Assembly: GCF_020685205.1 (NCBI RefSeq)
Contig: NZ_JAJERB010000012.1
Span: 46,470 to 110,469, forward strand
Origin: Hymenobacter translucens
GTDB lineage: Bacteria > Bacteroidota > Bacteroidia > Cytophagales > Hymenobacteraceae
Direction of reading: 5' to 3'
DNA length: 64,000 bases
Part shown: one piece after another, positions 1-7,326 of the stretch
Numbering within the stretch: position 1 is the first letter of the stretch
Layout: each line of letters opens with the position of its first letter
Made by a program: the position numbers and the translations under genes
Notes under the pieces: model-generated
What the model was told of the DNA's origin: nothing
Databases searched by the model: none
What the model saw: the letters and a program-made list of their open reading frames with translations, nothing else

Positions 1-1
1 G

Positions 2-103
2 ACGGCCTGCCTGGCGCAGGATGCCTGCGGCATTCCCGACGCGCAGCCGTTCGCCCTGCCGCAGCTGCAGATGGCCTGCACGCCCGGCGGCGGGTGCTGC
101 TAA
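2..103 (+). CDS. DUF6428 family protein, C-terminal fragment
   Basis: Only the last 33 codons are in the window; the 5' part lies outside. The visible residues begin TACLAQDACGIP and end CTPGGGCC before TAA. From memory this tail matches DUF6428 proteins, which sit in Bacteroidota arsenic operons beside ArsR and ArsC and end in a Cys-rich GGGCC-type tail. The vicinal cysteines could bind As(III), which is inference. The following genes (metallophosphoesterase, ArsN1-like acetyltransferase, ACR3) fit an arsenic operon that continues to the left. Confidence 0.6.
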   Translation, partial: TACLAQDACGIPDAQPFALPQLQMACTPGGGCC

Positions 104-185
104 ACGCCCAACGAAACGGCGCTGCCCTCCCCGGGTGGCGCCGTTTTGCTACCCCGTGTCCTACCCTACCTTCTTTTACCGGCTA

Positions 186-959
186 ATGACAATTGCTTTT
201 TTCTCCGACGTGCACGGCAACCTGCCGGCCCTGGAAGCGGTGCTGGCCGATATGGAGCAGCGCCGCCCGGACCTGATTTTCTGTTTGGGCGACCTAGTGG
301 GCTACGCGCCCTGGCCCAACGAAGTAGTCAACGAAGTGCGGCGGCGCGGCATTCCCACGCTGGCCGGCAACTACGACCAGGGCATTGGGCTGGCCAGCGA
401 GAACTGCGGCTGCGCCTACAAAACCGACACGGAGAAGAACCTGGGCGCGCAGAGCATTGCCTTCACCAATCAGGTGGTGGGCCCGAACGAGCGGCGCTAC
501 CTGCGCTACCTGCCTAAGCACCTGCGCCTGGACTTTCAGGAGGAGCCCTGCACGCTCAGCCTGCTGATGGTACACGGCTCGCCCCGCAAAATCAACGAGT
601 ACCTGTTCGAGGACCGGCCCGAGGCCAGCTTCCTGCGCATCCTGCAAGAGGCCAATGCCGACATCCTGCTCTTCGGCCACACCCACAAGCCCTACCACCG
701 CACCTTTGCTTACGAGCACGAGGGCGAAACCCGCTACCGGCACGCACTCAACATTGGCTCGGTCGGCAAGCCCAAGGACGGTGACCCGCGGGCTGCCTAC
801 CAGCTGCTGCACCTGGACGAGCACACGAAGCTGACGGACCCTACTAGCGTGCGCTCGGAGCTGGTGCGCGTGGAATACGACGTGGAAAAAGCCGCGCAGG
901 CGGTAGAGGCCTCGCCGCTGCCCAACGAATACGCCGACATGCTCCGCAAGGCCTATTAA
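186..959 (+). CDS. Metallophosphoesterase in the arsenic cluster
   Basis: A 257-residue calcineurin-like phosphoesterase. The family's metal-ligand blocks are present in order: FFSDVHGN at the N-terminus (Asp8, His10), FCLGDLVGY, GNYD, MVHGSP and LFGHTHKPY. There is no signal peptide, so it is cytoplasmic. The start at 186 is chosen because the reading frame upstream of it is low-complexity Arg/Pro sequence and this ATG opens directly into the first conserved strand. It lies 82 bp after the DUF6428 stop and 12 bp before the acetyltransferase, so it is probably co-transcribed with the arsenic genes. Substrate unknown; a nucleotide, phosphoester or arseno-ester hydrolase would each fit. Confidence 0.85.
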   Translation: MTIAFFSDVHGNLPALEAVLADMEQRRPDLIFCLGDLVGYAPWPNEVVNEVRRRGIPTLAGNYDQGIGLASENCGCAYKTDTEKNLGAQSIAFTNQVVGPNERRYLRYLPKHLRLDFQEEPCTLSLLMVHGSPRKINEYLFEDRPEASFLRILQEANADILLFGHTHKPYHRTFAYEHEGETRYRHALNIGSVGKPKDGDPRAAYQLLHLDEHTKLTDPTSVRSELVRVEYDVEKAAQAVEASPLPNEYADMLRKAY

Positions 960-971
960 CTCATTTCTGCC

Positions 972-1466
972 ATGACGATTCTTCCGATGACCGAAGCCCA
1001 CTGGCCGGCGGTTAAGGCCATTTACGAAGCGGGCATTGCCACGGGCAATGCCACGTTTGAAACGCAGGCGCCCGCCTGGGAGGCCTGGAACCGGGCCCAC
1101 CTGGGCCACAGCCGGCTGGTGGCGGTGGACGAGGCCGGCACGGTACAGGGCTGGGCGGCGCTCTCGCCGGTATCGAGCCGCTGCGTGTACGGTGGGGTGG
1201 CCGAAATCAGCGTGTATATCGCGGCCGAAGCCCGGGGCCAGGGTGTGGGCCGGCAGCTGCTGCAGGCCCTGATTGCGGATTCGGAAGCGCAGGGCATCTG
1301 GACGCTGCAAGCCGGCACGTTTGAAGAAAACACGGCCAGCATAGCCCTGCACACGCAGGCCGGGTTCCGAGTCATTGGGCACCGCGAGCGCATCGGCCAG
1401 CACCACGGCGTGTGGCGCAACACGGTGCAAATGGAACGGCGTAGCCCGGCCGTCGGCATCGATTAA
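972..1466 (+). CDS. arsN1: GNAT N-acetyltransferase, ArsN1/phosphinothricin type
   Basis: A 164-residue GNAT protein resembling phosphinothricin/arsinothricin acetyltransferases. The acetyl-CoA loop RGQGVG is at residues 88-93, after the strand GGVAEISVYI; the C-terminal region HTQAGFRVIGHRE is typical of the family. Such enzymes detoxify phosphinothricin-like amino acids, and ArsN1 acetylates the organoarsenical antibiotic arsinothricin. The position between a metallophosphoesterase and the ACR3 efflux gene (12-bp gap on each side) supports the arsenic role. Exact substrate is inferred. Confidence 0.8.
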   Translation: MTILPMTEAHWPAVKAIYEAGIATGNATFETQAPAWEAWNRAHLGHSRLVAVDEAGTVQGWAALSPVSSRCVYGGVAEISVYIAAEARGQGVGRQLLQALIADSEAQGIWTLQAGTFEENTASIALHTQAGFRVIGHRERIGQHHGVWRNTVQMERRSPAVGID

Positions 1467-1478
1467 TTCTTACTTGTA

Positions 1479-2588
1479 ATGACCACCCTTAACCAACCCC
1501 TGCCTGCGGCGCCGGCCCCCGCTGCGCTGGCGGAAAAGAAACTTTCCGGCCTCGACCGGGGCCTCACGCTGTGGATATTTTTGGCCATGGCGCTGGGCGT
1601 GGCCCTGGGCTACCTGGTGCCGGGCATCAACGGGGCCATCAACTACTTCTCGGTGGGCACGGTGAACGTGCCGCTGGCCATCGGCCTGATTCTGATGATG
1701 TACCCGCCGCTGGCCAAGGTGAAGTACGAGCAGTTGCCCACGGTATTCAACAACACGCGCATCATCGGGCTGTCCTTGTTTCTGAACTGGATACTCGGGC
1801 CGCTGCTCATGTTCCTGCTGGCCATCTGGCTGCTGCCCGACAAACCGGAGTATATGATGGGCCTGATTCTGATTGGTATTGCGCGGTGCATTGCCATGGT
1901 GCTGGTTTGGAACGACCTAGCCGATGGCAGCCGCGAGTATGCCGCCGGGCTGGTGGCGCTCAACTCCATCTTTCAGGTGCTGTTTTACTCGGTGCTGGCC
2001 TGGCTGTTCATCACCGTGCTGCCGCCCTACTTCGGGCTGAAAGGCTACGCGGTCAACATTGGCATTGGGGACATTGCGCAGAGCGTGCTCATTTACCTAG
2101 GCATTCCGTTTGCGGCGGGCTTTCTCTCGCGCACCGTCCTGCGCCGGCTGAAAGGCAACGAGTGGTACGAGCAGGTGTACCTCCCGGCCATTAGCCCCAT
2201 TACCCTGATAGCGCTGCTGCTCACCATCGTGGTCATGTTCAGCTTGAAGGGCGAAACCATTGTGCGCATACCGTTGGACGTGTTGCGCATTGCCCTGCCG
2301 CTGGCCCTGTACTTCGGCATCATGTTCGTGCTCAGCTTCGCGGCGGGCAAGTGGCTTGGGGCGGATTACGCCGAGAATGCCAGCATTGCCTTCACGGCCA
2401 CGGGCAATAACTTCGAACTGGCCATTGCCGTGGCCATCGGCGTGTTTGGGCTGAATTCGGGGCAGGCCTTTGCAGGCGTCATCGGCCCGCTGATTGAGGT
2501 GCCGGCGCTGATTGCGCTGGTGAACGTGGCCTTCTGGTTTCGGCGCCGTTGGTACGGCGGCAACACAGATGCCCTGTCTGCCAAATGA
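1479..2588 (+). CDS. arsB: ACR3 family arsenite efflux permease
   Basis: A 369-residue inner-membrane carrier with about ten hydrophobic segments, the usual size for ACR3/BASS-type arsenite exporters. The family's conserved cysteine lies in IGIARCIAMVLVW (Cys137), and the later TATGNNFELAIAVAIG block is the other family signature. It expels As(OH)3 using the proton motive force. It is the last clear arsenic gene of the + strand cluster. The next gene, DUF5990, follows after 39 bp. Confidence 0.93.
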   Translation: MTTLNQPLPAAPAPAALAEKKLSGLDRGLTLWIFLAMALGVALGYLVPGINGAINYFSVGTVNVPLAIGLILMMYPPLAKVKYEQLPTVFNNTRIIGLSLFLNWILGPLLMFLLAIWLLPDKPEYMMGLILIGIARCIAMVLVWNDLADGSREYAAGLVALNSIFQVLFYSVLAWLFITVLPPYFGLKGYAVNIGIGDIAQSVLIYLGIPFAAGFLSRTVLRRLKGNEWYEQVYLPAISPITLIALLLTIVVMFSLKGETIVRIPLDVLRIALPLALYFGIMFVLSFAAGKWLGADYAENASIAFTATGNNFELAIAVAIGVFGLNSGQAFAGVIGPLIEVPALIALVNVAFWFRRRWYGGNTDALSAK

Positions 2589-2627
2589 CGATGCTTGCTC
2601 TCCGCCCCGGGCCCGTATTTTTCCGCT

Positions 2628-3110
2628 ATGAAACAGCTGCTGCGCCTCCAACTACAGGTCCTCGATGCCCCGTCCGGTGTTACGCTGATGCTGCAACGCG
2701 GCACCCATGAGCTGGTTCCGCCGGTCGCCGCCGCTGCGGGCCAGTTGCTTTTTGAGCTGCAAGCAACGGTATCCTATCCCAAGGACGAAGCGGCGCCCCG
2801 CTTAGGTGGGCCCGCCGTCCACGGCCCGGTGCAGGGGCGCTTCCTCTACGTAAACGCCGGTACGTATGCCGGTCAGGCTGATTCCGGCTGGTCCCGGCGG
2901 GCCAAGGTGCCCCTGCCGGTGCTGACCCGGGAACTGGTGGAACAGGCCCTGGCTCGGCCGGACTTGACGCTGCAGGCCCGCATCCTGGGCCGGGCCGGGG
3001 ATGGTGGGCCGGCGTGCGCCAGCGTGAAGCTGCTGGATGCGGGGTGGACGCTGGCGCCGGCCTGGCCGGTACCCGCAGCCCGGGCCAATCCCGCCTTAGT
3101 GGTCAACTGA
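2628..3110 (+). CDS. DUF5990 family protein
   Basis: 160 residues starting MKQLLRLQLQVLDAP. Recognisable family features are the central block GPVQGRFLYVNAGTYAGQ, then WSRRAKVPL, and a final GDGGPACASVKL. These match DUF5990, a small cytoplasmic Bacteroidota family without known function. The ATG at 2628 is preferred to one 33 nt upstream because conservation begins here. It ends the arsenic transcription unit just before a strong hairpin terminator. Confidence 0.75.
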   Translation: MKQLLRLQLQVLDAPSGVTLMLQRGTHELVPPVAAAAGQLLFELQATVSYPKDEAAPRLGGPAVHGPVQGRFLYVNAGTYAGQADSGWSRRAKVPLPVLTRELVEQALARPDLTLQARILGRAGDGGPACASVKLLDAGWTLAPAWPVPAARANPALVVN

Positions 3111-3118
3111 TGTAACAA

Positions 3119-3151
3119 AAAAGCGCCGGACTACAATAGTCCGGCGCTTTT
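3119..3151. terminator. Bidirectional intrinsic terminator
   Basis: A perfect 14-bp inverted repeat AAAAGCGCCGGACT / AGTCCGGCGCTTTT with a 5-nt loop. It has A and T runs on both sides. It separates the + strand arsenic unit from the convergent mercury unit. Confidence 0.9.
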
Positions 3152-3193
3152 CGCCTTCCGAGCGGCGGCTTGGCCGGCCGCTTGGTGGAGTGC

Positions 3194-3406
3194 TTATTTT
3201 TTGACGACTTCCGTGGTCGCCGGCGCTACCACGGCGGCCGTGGCCGGCTTCTTGGCGCAGCAGCTGGCGCCGGGCTTCTCGTCCTTGGCGCACTGCATGG
3301 CGGCTTCCTTGGCCGCCTTTTTGTTCTTTTTGCCGGGTTTGCCGTCGTTGGCGCTAGCACTGCCGATGGTGGCCAGCAGGGTCAGGGCAAGCAGGAGGTT
3401 TTTCAT
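3194..3406 (-). CDS. Small exported Lys/Ala-rich protein with a CC pair
   Basis: 70 residues. A signal peptide (MKNLLLALTLLATIGSASA) is followed by a Lys-rich stretch, a lone Cys in AMQCAKDEKP, the pair GASCCAKK and an Ala/Val/Thr tail. The ATG at 3406 is chosen because it opens the signal peptide; upstream codons in frame are antisense-like. It is the last gene of the ArsR-MerTP-GDCCVxC unit. I know no family name. The periplasmic vicinal cysteines make a soft-metal-binding role plausible, but that is inference. Confidence 0.7.
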   Translation of the reverse strand: MKNLLLALTLLATIGSASANDGKPGKKNKKAAKEAAMQCAKDEKPGASCCAKKPATAAVVAPATTEVVKK

Positions 3407-3446
3407 GAGGTGGGAGTTAAAAAAGTGAAAAGCAACAACAGAATAA

Positions 3447-3695
3447 CTAGCAGCAGCCGCAGGCTCCTTGGCCCTGTTCCTGGATGGGCGGGCAGGGCAC
3501 GGTGCCGTACGAGCAGTAGACGCAGCAGTCACCAGCCAGGGGCTTGAGCACGGTGTGGCAGTTGGTGCATTCGTAAAACCATTGGCAGGCATCGGTGGGC
3601 ATCTGCTCGGCCTGCGCGTGCTGGCAGACCGGGCAGGTAAGCACCGAGGTCAGCGTCACTGGCGGGGTGGGGGTAGCTGGCGTGAGGGAAATCAT
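3447..3695 (-). CDS. GDCCVxC domain-containing protein
   Basis: An 82-residue Cys-rich protein. It has CPVC at 21-24, CTNC at 43-46, the diagnostic GDCCVYC at 55-61, and a CGCC C-terminus. GDCCVxC proteins (some are selenoproteins) recur beside MerT/MerP-type transporters. The two CxxC pairs suggest a zinc ribbon and the GDCCVxC loop a thiol or metal site. It begins 11 bp after the merTP stop, so it is probably translated from the same mRNA. Confidence 0.85.
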   Translation of the reverse strand: MISLTPATPTPPVTLTSVLTCPVCQHAQAEQMPTDACQWFYECTNCHTVLKPLAGDCCVYCSYGTVPCPPIQEQGQGACGCC

Positions 3696-3705
3696 AACAG
3701 GGCAA

Positions 3706-4335
3706 TTAGCGGGTAGCGGAAGGGTTCAGCACCGAGTAGCCGGTGCCGTTGATGGCGGCCTCTACCTGGGCCACGGGCGTGACGGCGGCATTGAAGCGGA
3801 CCTGGGCCGTGCCCTGTTCGTAGGACACCTGCACGCTTTGCACGCCCGGCAACTGCTGCACGTCGTGCTCGACGTGGCGGGCGCAGGCCTCGCAGGTCAT
3901 GCCGCCGATGCGGTAGGAGCTGGTTTGCAGCACCGGGGCCGCGCTGGTGGCCACCACGGGCCTAGGCGCTGCCGTGGGATAGAGTCGGGCCCCGTAGTAG
4001 GGGAAAGTCAGCAGCAGGCCAGCCAGCACGGTGATAGTGGCCAGAAAGCCCCGCGACTGCATCAGCGAGGGCTTGGCCGGCACGGCGCAGCCGCAGTCAT
4101 CGGCCGCGGCAAGCCGGGGTCGCAGCTGCTGATACCAGGCGAAGCCCAGCACGCCGACGGTCAGGGCAATGAGATAGGGGCGCAACGGTTCCAGCCAGGC
4201 AAACGTGCTGGCCACGCCGCCCAGCCCGCCCACAATGGCCAACAAAGGCGTAATGCAGCACAGCGAAGCGGCGAGGGCGGCCAGTAGGCCCGTGCCAGCC
4301 AGGGACTTGGTGGGGGTGGCGGGTGTAGGATTCAT
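3706..4335 (-). CDS. merTP: MerTP fusion: mercuric ion uptake protein with HMA domain
   Basis: 209 residues. The N-terminal MerT part has the metal-binding pair in SLCCITP (Cys26-Cys27) in the first membrane helix, a second helix, a cytoplasmic CGC motif (Cys81, Cys83) and a third helix. After a short linker a MerP-like HMA domain has GGMTCEACARHV (Cys148, Cys151). MerT moves Hg(II) across the inner membrane; in fusions MerP is tethered at the outside. The start overlaps the regulator stop (ATGA). No merA follows in this window, which is odd for a mercury module. Confidence 0.88.
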   Translation of the reverse strand: MNPTPATPTKSLAGTGLLAALAASLCCITPLLAIVGGLGGVASTFAWLEPLRPYLIALTVGVLGFAWYQQLRPRLAAADDCGCAVPAKPSLMQSRGFLATITVLAGLLLTFPYYGARLYPTAAPRPVVATSAAPVLQTSSYRIGGMTCEACARHVEHDVQQLPGVQSVQVSYEQGTAQVRFNAAVTPVAQVEAAINGTGYSVLNPSATR

Positions 4336-4709
4336 CGGGCGGGGGTGAGGGAAGCAGAAGTGGATGCCGGGGTTAGCAGGGGCTGCAGCACAGCCAGGTG
4401 TGCCGCCGACAGCGAGTAGAACACCGTTTGCCCAACTTTGCGGGCCTGTATTACCCCGCCGTCCTTGAGCTTGCGCAGGTGCTGGGAGATGGCCGAAACG
4501 TTCATCTGCAGCACGTCGGCCAGGTCGCACACACACAGCTGCTGCTTGTCCAGCAGCAGAAACAGCATCTTCAGGCGTACCTCGTTGCCGGCCAGCGCCA
4601 ACACGGCCGCCAGCGACTGCAACTCCGGCTCAGCGGCAGCCAGGCGGTGCTTGCTCTGTTCGATGTGGGCCGTATCAGCGAAAACCCGGATGCAAGAGGA
4701 AGAGGACAT
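4332..4709 (-). CDS. ArsR/SmtB-type metal-responsive repressor
   Basis: 125 residues with a winged-helix fold. The metal site typical of ArsR/CadC is present as QLCVCDLADVL (Cys59, Cys61) at the start of the sensor helix, followed by the recognition helix NVSAISQHLRKLKDGG. A further cysteine at position 6 could complete a three-Cys site. It heads the mercury unit and overlaps merTP by four bases, so it should autoregulate the whole unit, released by Hg(II), As(III) or a similar soft metal. Which metal cannot be told from sequence. Confidence 0.9.
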   Translation of the reverse strand: MSSSSCIRVFADTAHIEQSKHRLAAAEPELQSLAAVLALAGNEVRLKMLFLLLDKQQLCVCDLADVLQMNVSAISQHLRKLKDGGVIQARKVGQTVFYSLSAAHLAVLQPLLTPASTSASLTPAR

Positions 4710-4723
4710 ATCTTAAATTTTAG

Positions 4724-4752
4724 CAAAGGTAGTGTTTTCTTATTTAAGCAAA
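4724..4752 (-). promoter_or_regulatory. Bacteroidota-type promoter of the mercury unit
   Basis: On the minus strand, TTTG (4752-4749) and TACCTTTG (4731-4724) are separated by 17 bp, an exact match to TAnnTTTG. The -7 box lies only 14 bp from the regulator ATG, so the leader is very short. Inverted hexamers TTTAGC (4719-4724) and GCTAAA (4754-4759) flank the promoter and may be part of an ArsR operator. Confidence 0.7.
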
Positions 4753-4974
4753 CGCTAAAGTAAGTATTCCCGATTAGGCCCTCAATGAGTATTTGCCTGT
4801 CCTTGTTTTTACCTGCTTAGCTCATTGAGACATTGACCCGATAGTAACTGGGATAGTACCCAACATTTACAGTGACTTTGCTAGAGGTAGGGTTAGTAAT
4901 ACCCGAGTACCATCCGAAAAAGCAAGGGTGTTAAATGTGTAATGGAGCGACAGGCGTTGCTGCCGGCCTGATTG

Positions 4975-5172
4975 CTACTTAGGCGTTTCAAGTTGCATCC
5001 AGGTACGGCGCGTACCACAGGCAGTGCACTCCATCAACAGCTCCGTGGCGTGGGCATAGCGCTCCAGCACCTCAACGTGGGCGTGTAGCGTTTCCTGCCG
5101 GCAGGTGGCACAGGGCAGCAACTCAGTCGCCTCCATCTGTTCCTGCAGGAACTCTAATTCATCGTCCTTCAT
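4975..5172 (-). CDS. Small protein with two CxxC pairs
   Basis: 65 residues: an acidic N-terminus (MKDDELEFLQEQ), then LPCATCRQE and LLMECTACGTRRTW. Two CxxC pairs about 25 residues apart suggest a single zinc ribbon. The start at 5172 is the only ATG giving a natural N-terminus; the frame upstream reads through low-complexity sequence. It lies 41 bp downstream of the next unknown gene and is probably co-transcribed with it and the Fic gene. Function unknown. Confidence 0.6.
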   Translation of the reverse strand: MKDDELEFLQEQMEATELLPCATCRQETLHAHVEVLERYAHATELLMECTACGTRRTWMQLETPK

Positions 5173-5213
5173 CGGTGGCAAGGTAGCAATTAGCTGCAGT
5201 CGGTTGAGGCCTA

Positions 5214-5522
5214 CTAATTCTTCGCCTGGCTTTCCCGGGCGGCTAAAGTCTCTTTGGCCTGGGTTAAGTTGAAAAGGTACTGCCGGGCCAGCGCGGGATT
5301 TTCGCGGTGGGCCCACGCCCTGGCCCGACGCGCTTCCTCAATTGGCCCTTCGGGCAAGCGCGGGGGCACTGGCGCGGGCCAGTGGCAAGCTCCCTGCCGA
5401 AAGAATTCTTCAATTGCTGCCAGCAGCGTGAGCGTGCGCTCCGCGTTCCGGGGCCACTGGTCCAGCAATTGCTCCAGCTCCCAGCTGGCCGCATCATACT
5501 CGGCTTCTATGTATAAATCCAT
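5214..5522 (-). CDS. Hypothetical protein downstream of the Fic gene
   Basis: 102 residues, acidic N-terminal half (MDLYIEAEYDAASWELEQLL) and a helical, Arg/Ala-rich C-terminal half. No signal peptide, no membrane segment and no motif that I recognise. It starts 38 bp after the Fic stop and precedes the small zinc-ribbon gene, so it is part of the same minus-strand mobilisation block. Confidence 0.55.
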   Translation of the reverse strand: MDLYIEAEYDAASWELEQLLDQWPRNAERTLTLLAAIEEFFRQGACHWPAPVPPRLPEGPIEEARRARAWAHRENPALARQYLFNLTQAKETLAARESQAKN

Positions 5523-5560
5523 GGGTCTGGTTTGGGGTTCCGTGCGGAGATGCCGGGTGC

Positions 5561-6901
5561 TTACCGTTCTTGGCCTCCGTTCTCCTGGCCCGGCTTCGAG
5601 GGCGCGACGGTGCGCTGCGCCTCCTGCAAACTGCGCCCAGCTCCCCGCAGGGCGGCAGCATCGTCGGCCAATGCCGGTATCTTCTCGGCCCTTGCCAAGG
5701 CCTCCGTTACTGCCTGCAGGTTGGCGCCACCCAGGTAAGCAGATTTATCAACGGCTTTTGCTGCCCGCAACAAGGAATCCGCCGGCCCGGGGTAGCCTTG
5801 CTCCTCCAACCCCTCCACCAACTGTTTAGCGGCCTGAACGAAAGCGGCCGTCCCAGCGGGCGATGGGCTGGTAATCGGTAAAGCCGGCAAGGAAGCAACG
5901 TCTCTGCTTGGCCCTGGGGGCTGCATGACTGCCAACGCGGCCCCAAAACGGGCGGCCTCGCGCTGCGAGGCCGGGTCCTGAAAGCGTTTGTCTTGCACTA
6001 CCTCCTGCAGCAGTTGCTGCAGGCCGGCTCCGTGCTGAGCCAATCCGGCTTGCGGGTTGCGGTCGATGTCGAGCACCTGGCTCAGCAAGGCGTCCGCCCG
6101 TTGATTGCGCCGGTAGTCCATACCGGCCACCAGCTGCTGCAGGGCCGGGGTGGCCGCTACCAACTCGCGAAGCTGCTCTATCTGCCGGACCGCAGGGGTC
6201 GGCCCGTCGGGCAGGGGGCAGGCCTGGCTGGGGTGCCGGGCCGCTTCGGCTTCCGGTCCGGGCAGGGGCGTGGTGTTGCGGGCAAACAAGTCACGCAGGG
6301 CCTGCAAATCCTTTCCCCGGTGCTGGGCGCCGTGCAAACTCACTATGCCCTGGTCCCGGGCGGGGTTGAGCAGTTCGTGCTCCCGGCCGAAGTTAACTCG
6401 GTAGCCGGCCTGCTGTGCCAACTCGCTGAATCCGGCCTGCAGCGTGCGCCCATTACCCTCGCGGAAAGCGTGCACGTGGTTGTAGTGGTCAAAATAGTAG
6501 GCCGCCCGCTCGGCAAACGCGGCCGGGGTAGACAATCCCTTGAGGTTGTTTTCCTGCTTGAGCTGCTCACCCAGCGCGTTCAGGCGCTCATCGATTCGCT
6601 CGTAGGGCGCGAAGTGCATGGGCCGCTCGATACCCGGCAGGTCGGCTGCCTTGACCCCTTGAAAAGCACCCTCCCGACGGGTCTGGCCGGCCCATTCGAA
6701 GGTATCCTGGAACAGGTACTGGTGGGTAGCGCGCAGCCGCGCGGCATCAAAGCTGTCGCCCTGCGGGCCACGGCCGGCGGCCAGCTCCGCGAGCCGGCGC
6801 AGGGAAAGGCGCTTGGTTTCCCGGTCCAGTTCGTCGGCATCGGTGAGGCCGAGCCGGTTGTAGAAAACGCCGGTTTCCGGATTGGTGAAGCGGTCAGTCA
6901 T
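5561..6901 (-). CDS. Fic/Doc family protein (putative AMP-transferase)
   Basis: 446 residues from the ATG at 6901; a further in-frame start lies 27 nt upstream but adds non-conserved residues. The Fic core occupies about residues 1-210. Its active-site loop is HAFREGNGRT with His144 as catalytic base, the canonical HxFx(D/E)GNGR motif. Fic enzymes usually transfer AMP to a Ser/Thr/Tyr hydroxyl of a target protein. The C-terminal ~240 residues are helical, Gln/Ala-rich and unlike Fic. The gene sits directly downstream of the coupling-protein gene and a possible VbhA-like gene, as with the plasmid-borne Fic toxin VbhT. It may be an addiction toxin or a conjugation-delivered effector (inference). 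Confidence 0.85.
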   Translation of the reverse strand: MTDRFTNPETGVFYNRLGLTDADELDRETKRLSLRRLAELAAGRGPQGDSFDAARLRATHQYLFQDTFEWAGQTRREGAFQGVKAADLPGIERPMHFAPYERIDERLNALGEQLKQENNLKGLSTPAAFAERAAYYFDHYNHVHAFREGNGRTLQAGFSELAQQAGYRVNFGREHELLNPARDQGIVSLHGAQHRGKDLQALRDLFARNTTPLPGPEAEAARHPSQACPLPDGPTPAVRQIEQLRELVAATPALQQLVAGMDYRRNQRADALLSQVLDIDRNPQAGLAQHGAGLQQLLQEVVQDKRFQDPASQREAARFGAALAVMQPPGPSRDVASLPALPITSPSPAGTAAFVQAAKQLVEGLEEQGYPGPADSLLRAAKAVDKSAYLGGANLQAVTEALARAEKIPALADDAAALRGAGRSLQEAQRTVAPSKPGQENGGQER

Positions 6902-6992
6902 AGGCGTGCAGTGCCCGGCACTCGGCAACCGAATAATGTCGGGGCAAAACCGCGCGGCGCTGGTGGCCGGGCTGAGGTGTCACGAAAGAAAA

Positions 6993-7250
6993 TTACTTGG
7001 TTGCCGCGGCGGCAGGTGCCTGGCTCGCGATGAGCTGCGCGCGGTATTCGTCGTGGCGCGCCCCTACGTAGTCCAGGTCAACCAGTCCTTCCACGTACTG
7101 CTCGTGCAGCGCGGCCTGCCACTCCGGCACTTCGTAGGGGCCCTGGCTGCGGGTGATGCCCAGCGACTGGCTGATGATGAACTGCCGCTGCTCGCGGGTC
7201 TGCTCGCGGGGGCCAAACTGCGGGGTGGGATAGGCGGGCGTTTCCATCAT
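6993..7250 (-). CDS. Small protein upstream of Fic, possible VbhA-like antitoxin
   Basis: 85 residues from the first of two consecutive ATGs at 7250. The stretch from about residue 20 reads RQFIISQSLGIT, then a spacer, then ALHEQYVEGLVDLDYV. This layout resembles VbhA-type antitoxins, which have a short helix with (S/T)xxxE(G/N) followed by a second helical block of the type YxxGxxxxxxx. The inhibitory glutamate is not visible at the expected place: Ser-Gln-Ser-Leu is followed by Gly-Ile. The gene ends 91 bp before the Fic start. The assignment rests on position and pattern only. Confidence 0.5.
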   Translation of the reverse strand: MMETPAYPTPQFGPREQTREQRQFIISQSLGITRSQGPYEVPEWQAALHEQYVEGLVDLDYVGARHDEYRAQLIASQAPAAAATK

Positions 7251-7326
7251 GCAAAATACGTAAATGGGAGGGACTGGAGGCATTTAGTTAACATAAAACC
7301 GGCGCTGAAGGTGCCTCATATGCTGC

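Noticed and set aside
294..1430. 378-residue open frame antisense to the metallophosphoesterase and arsN1
   Set aside because: It spans two well-supported genes on the other strand and has the composition of a GC shadow.
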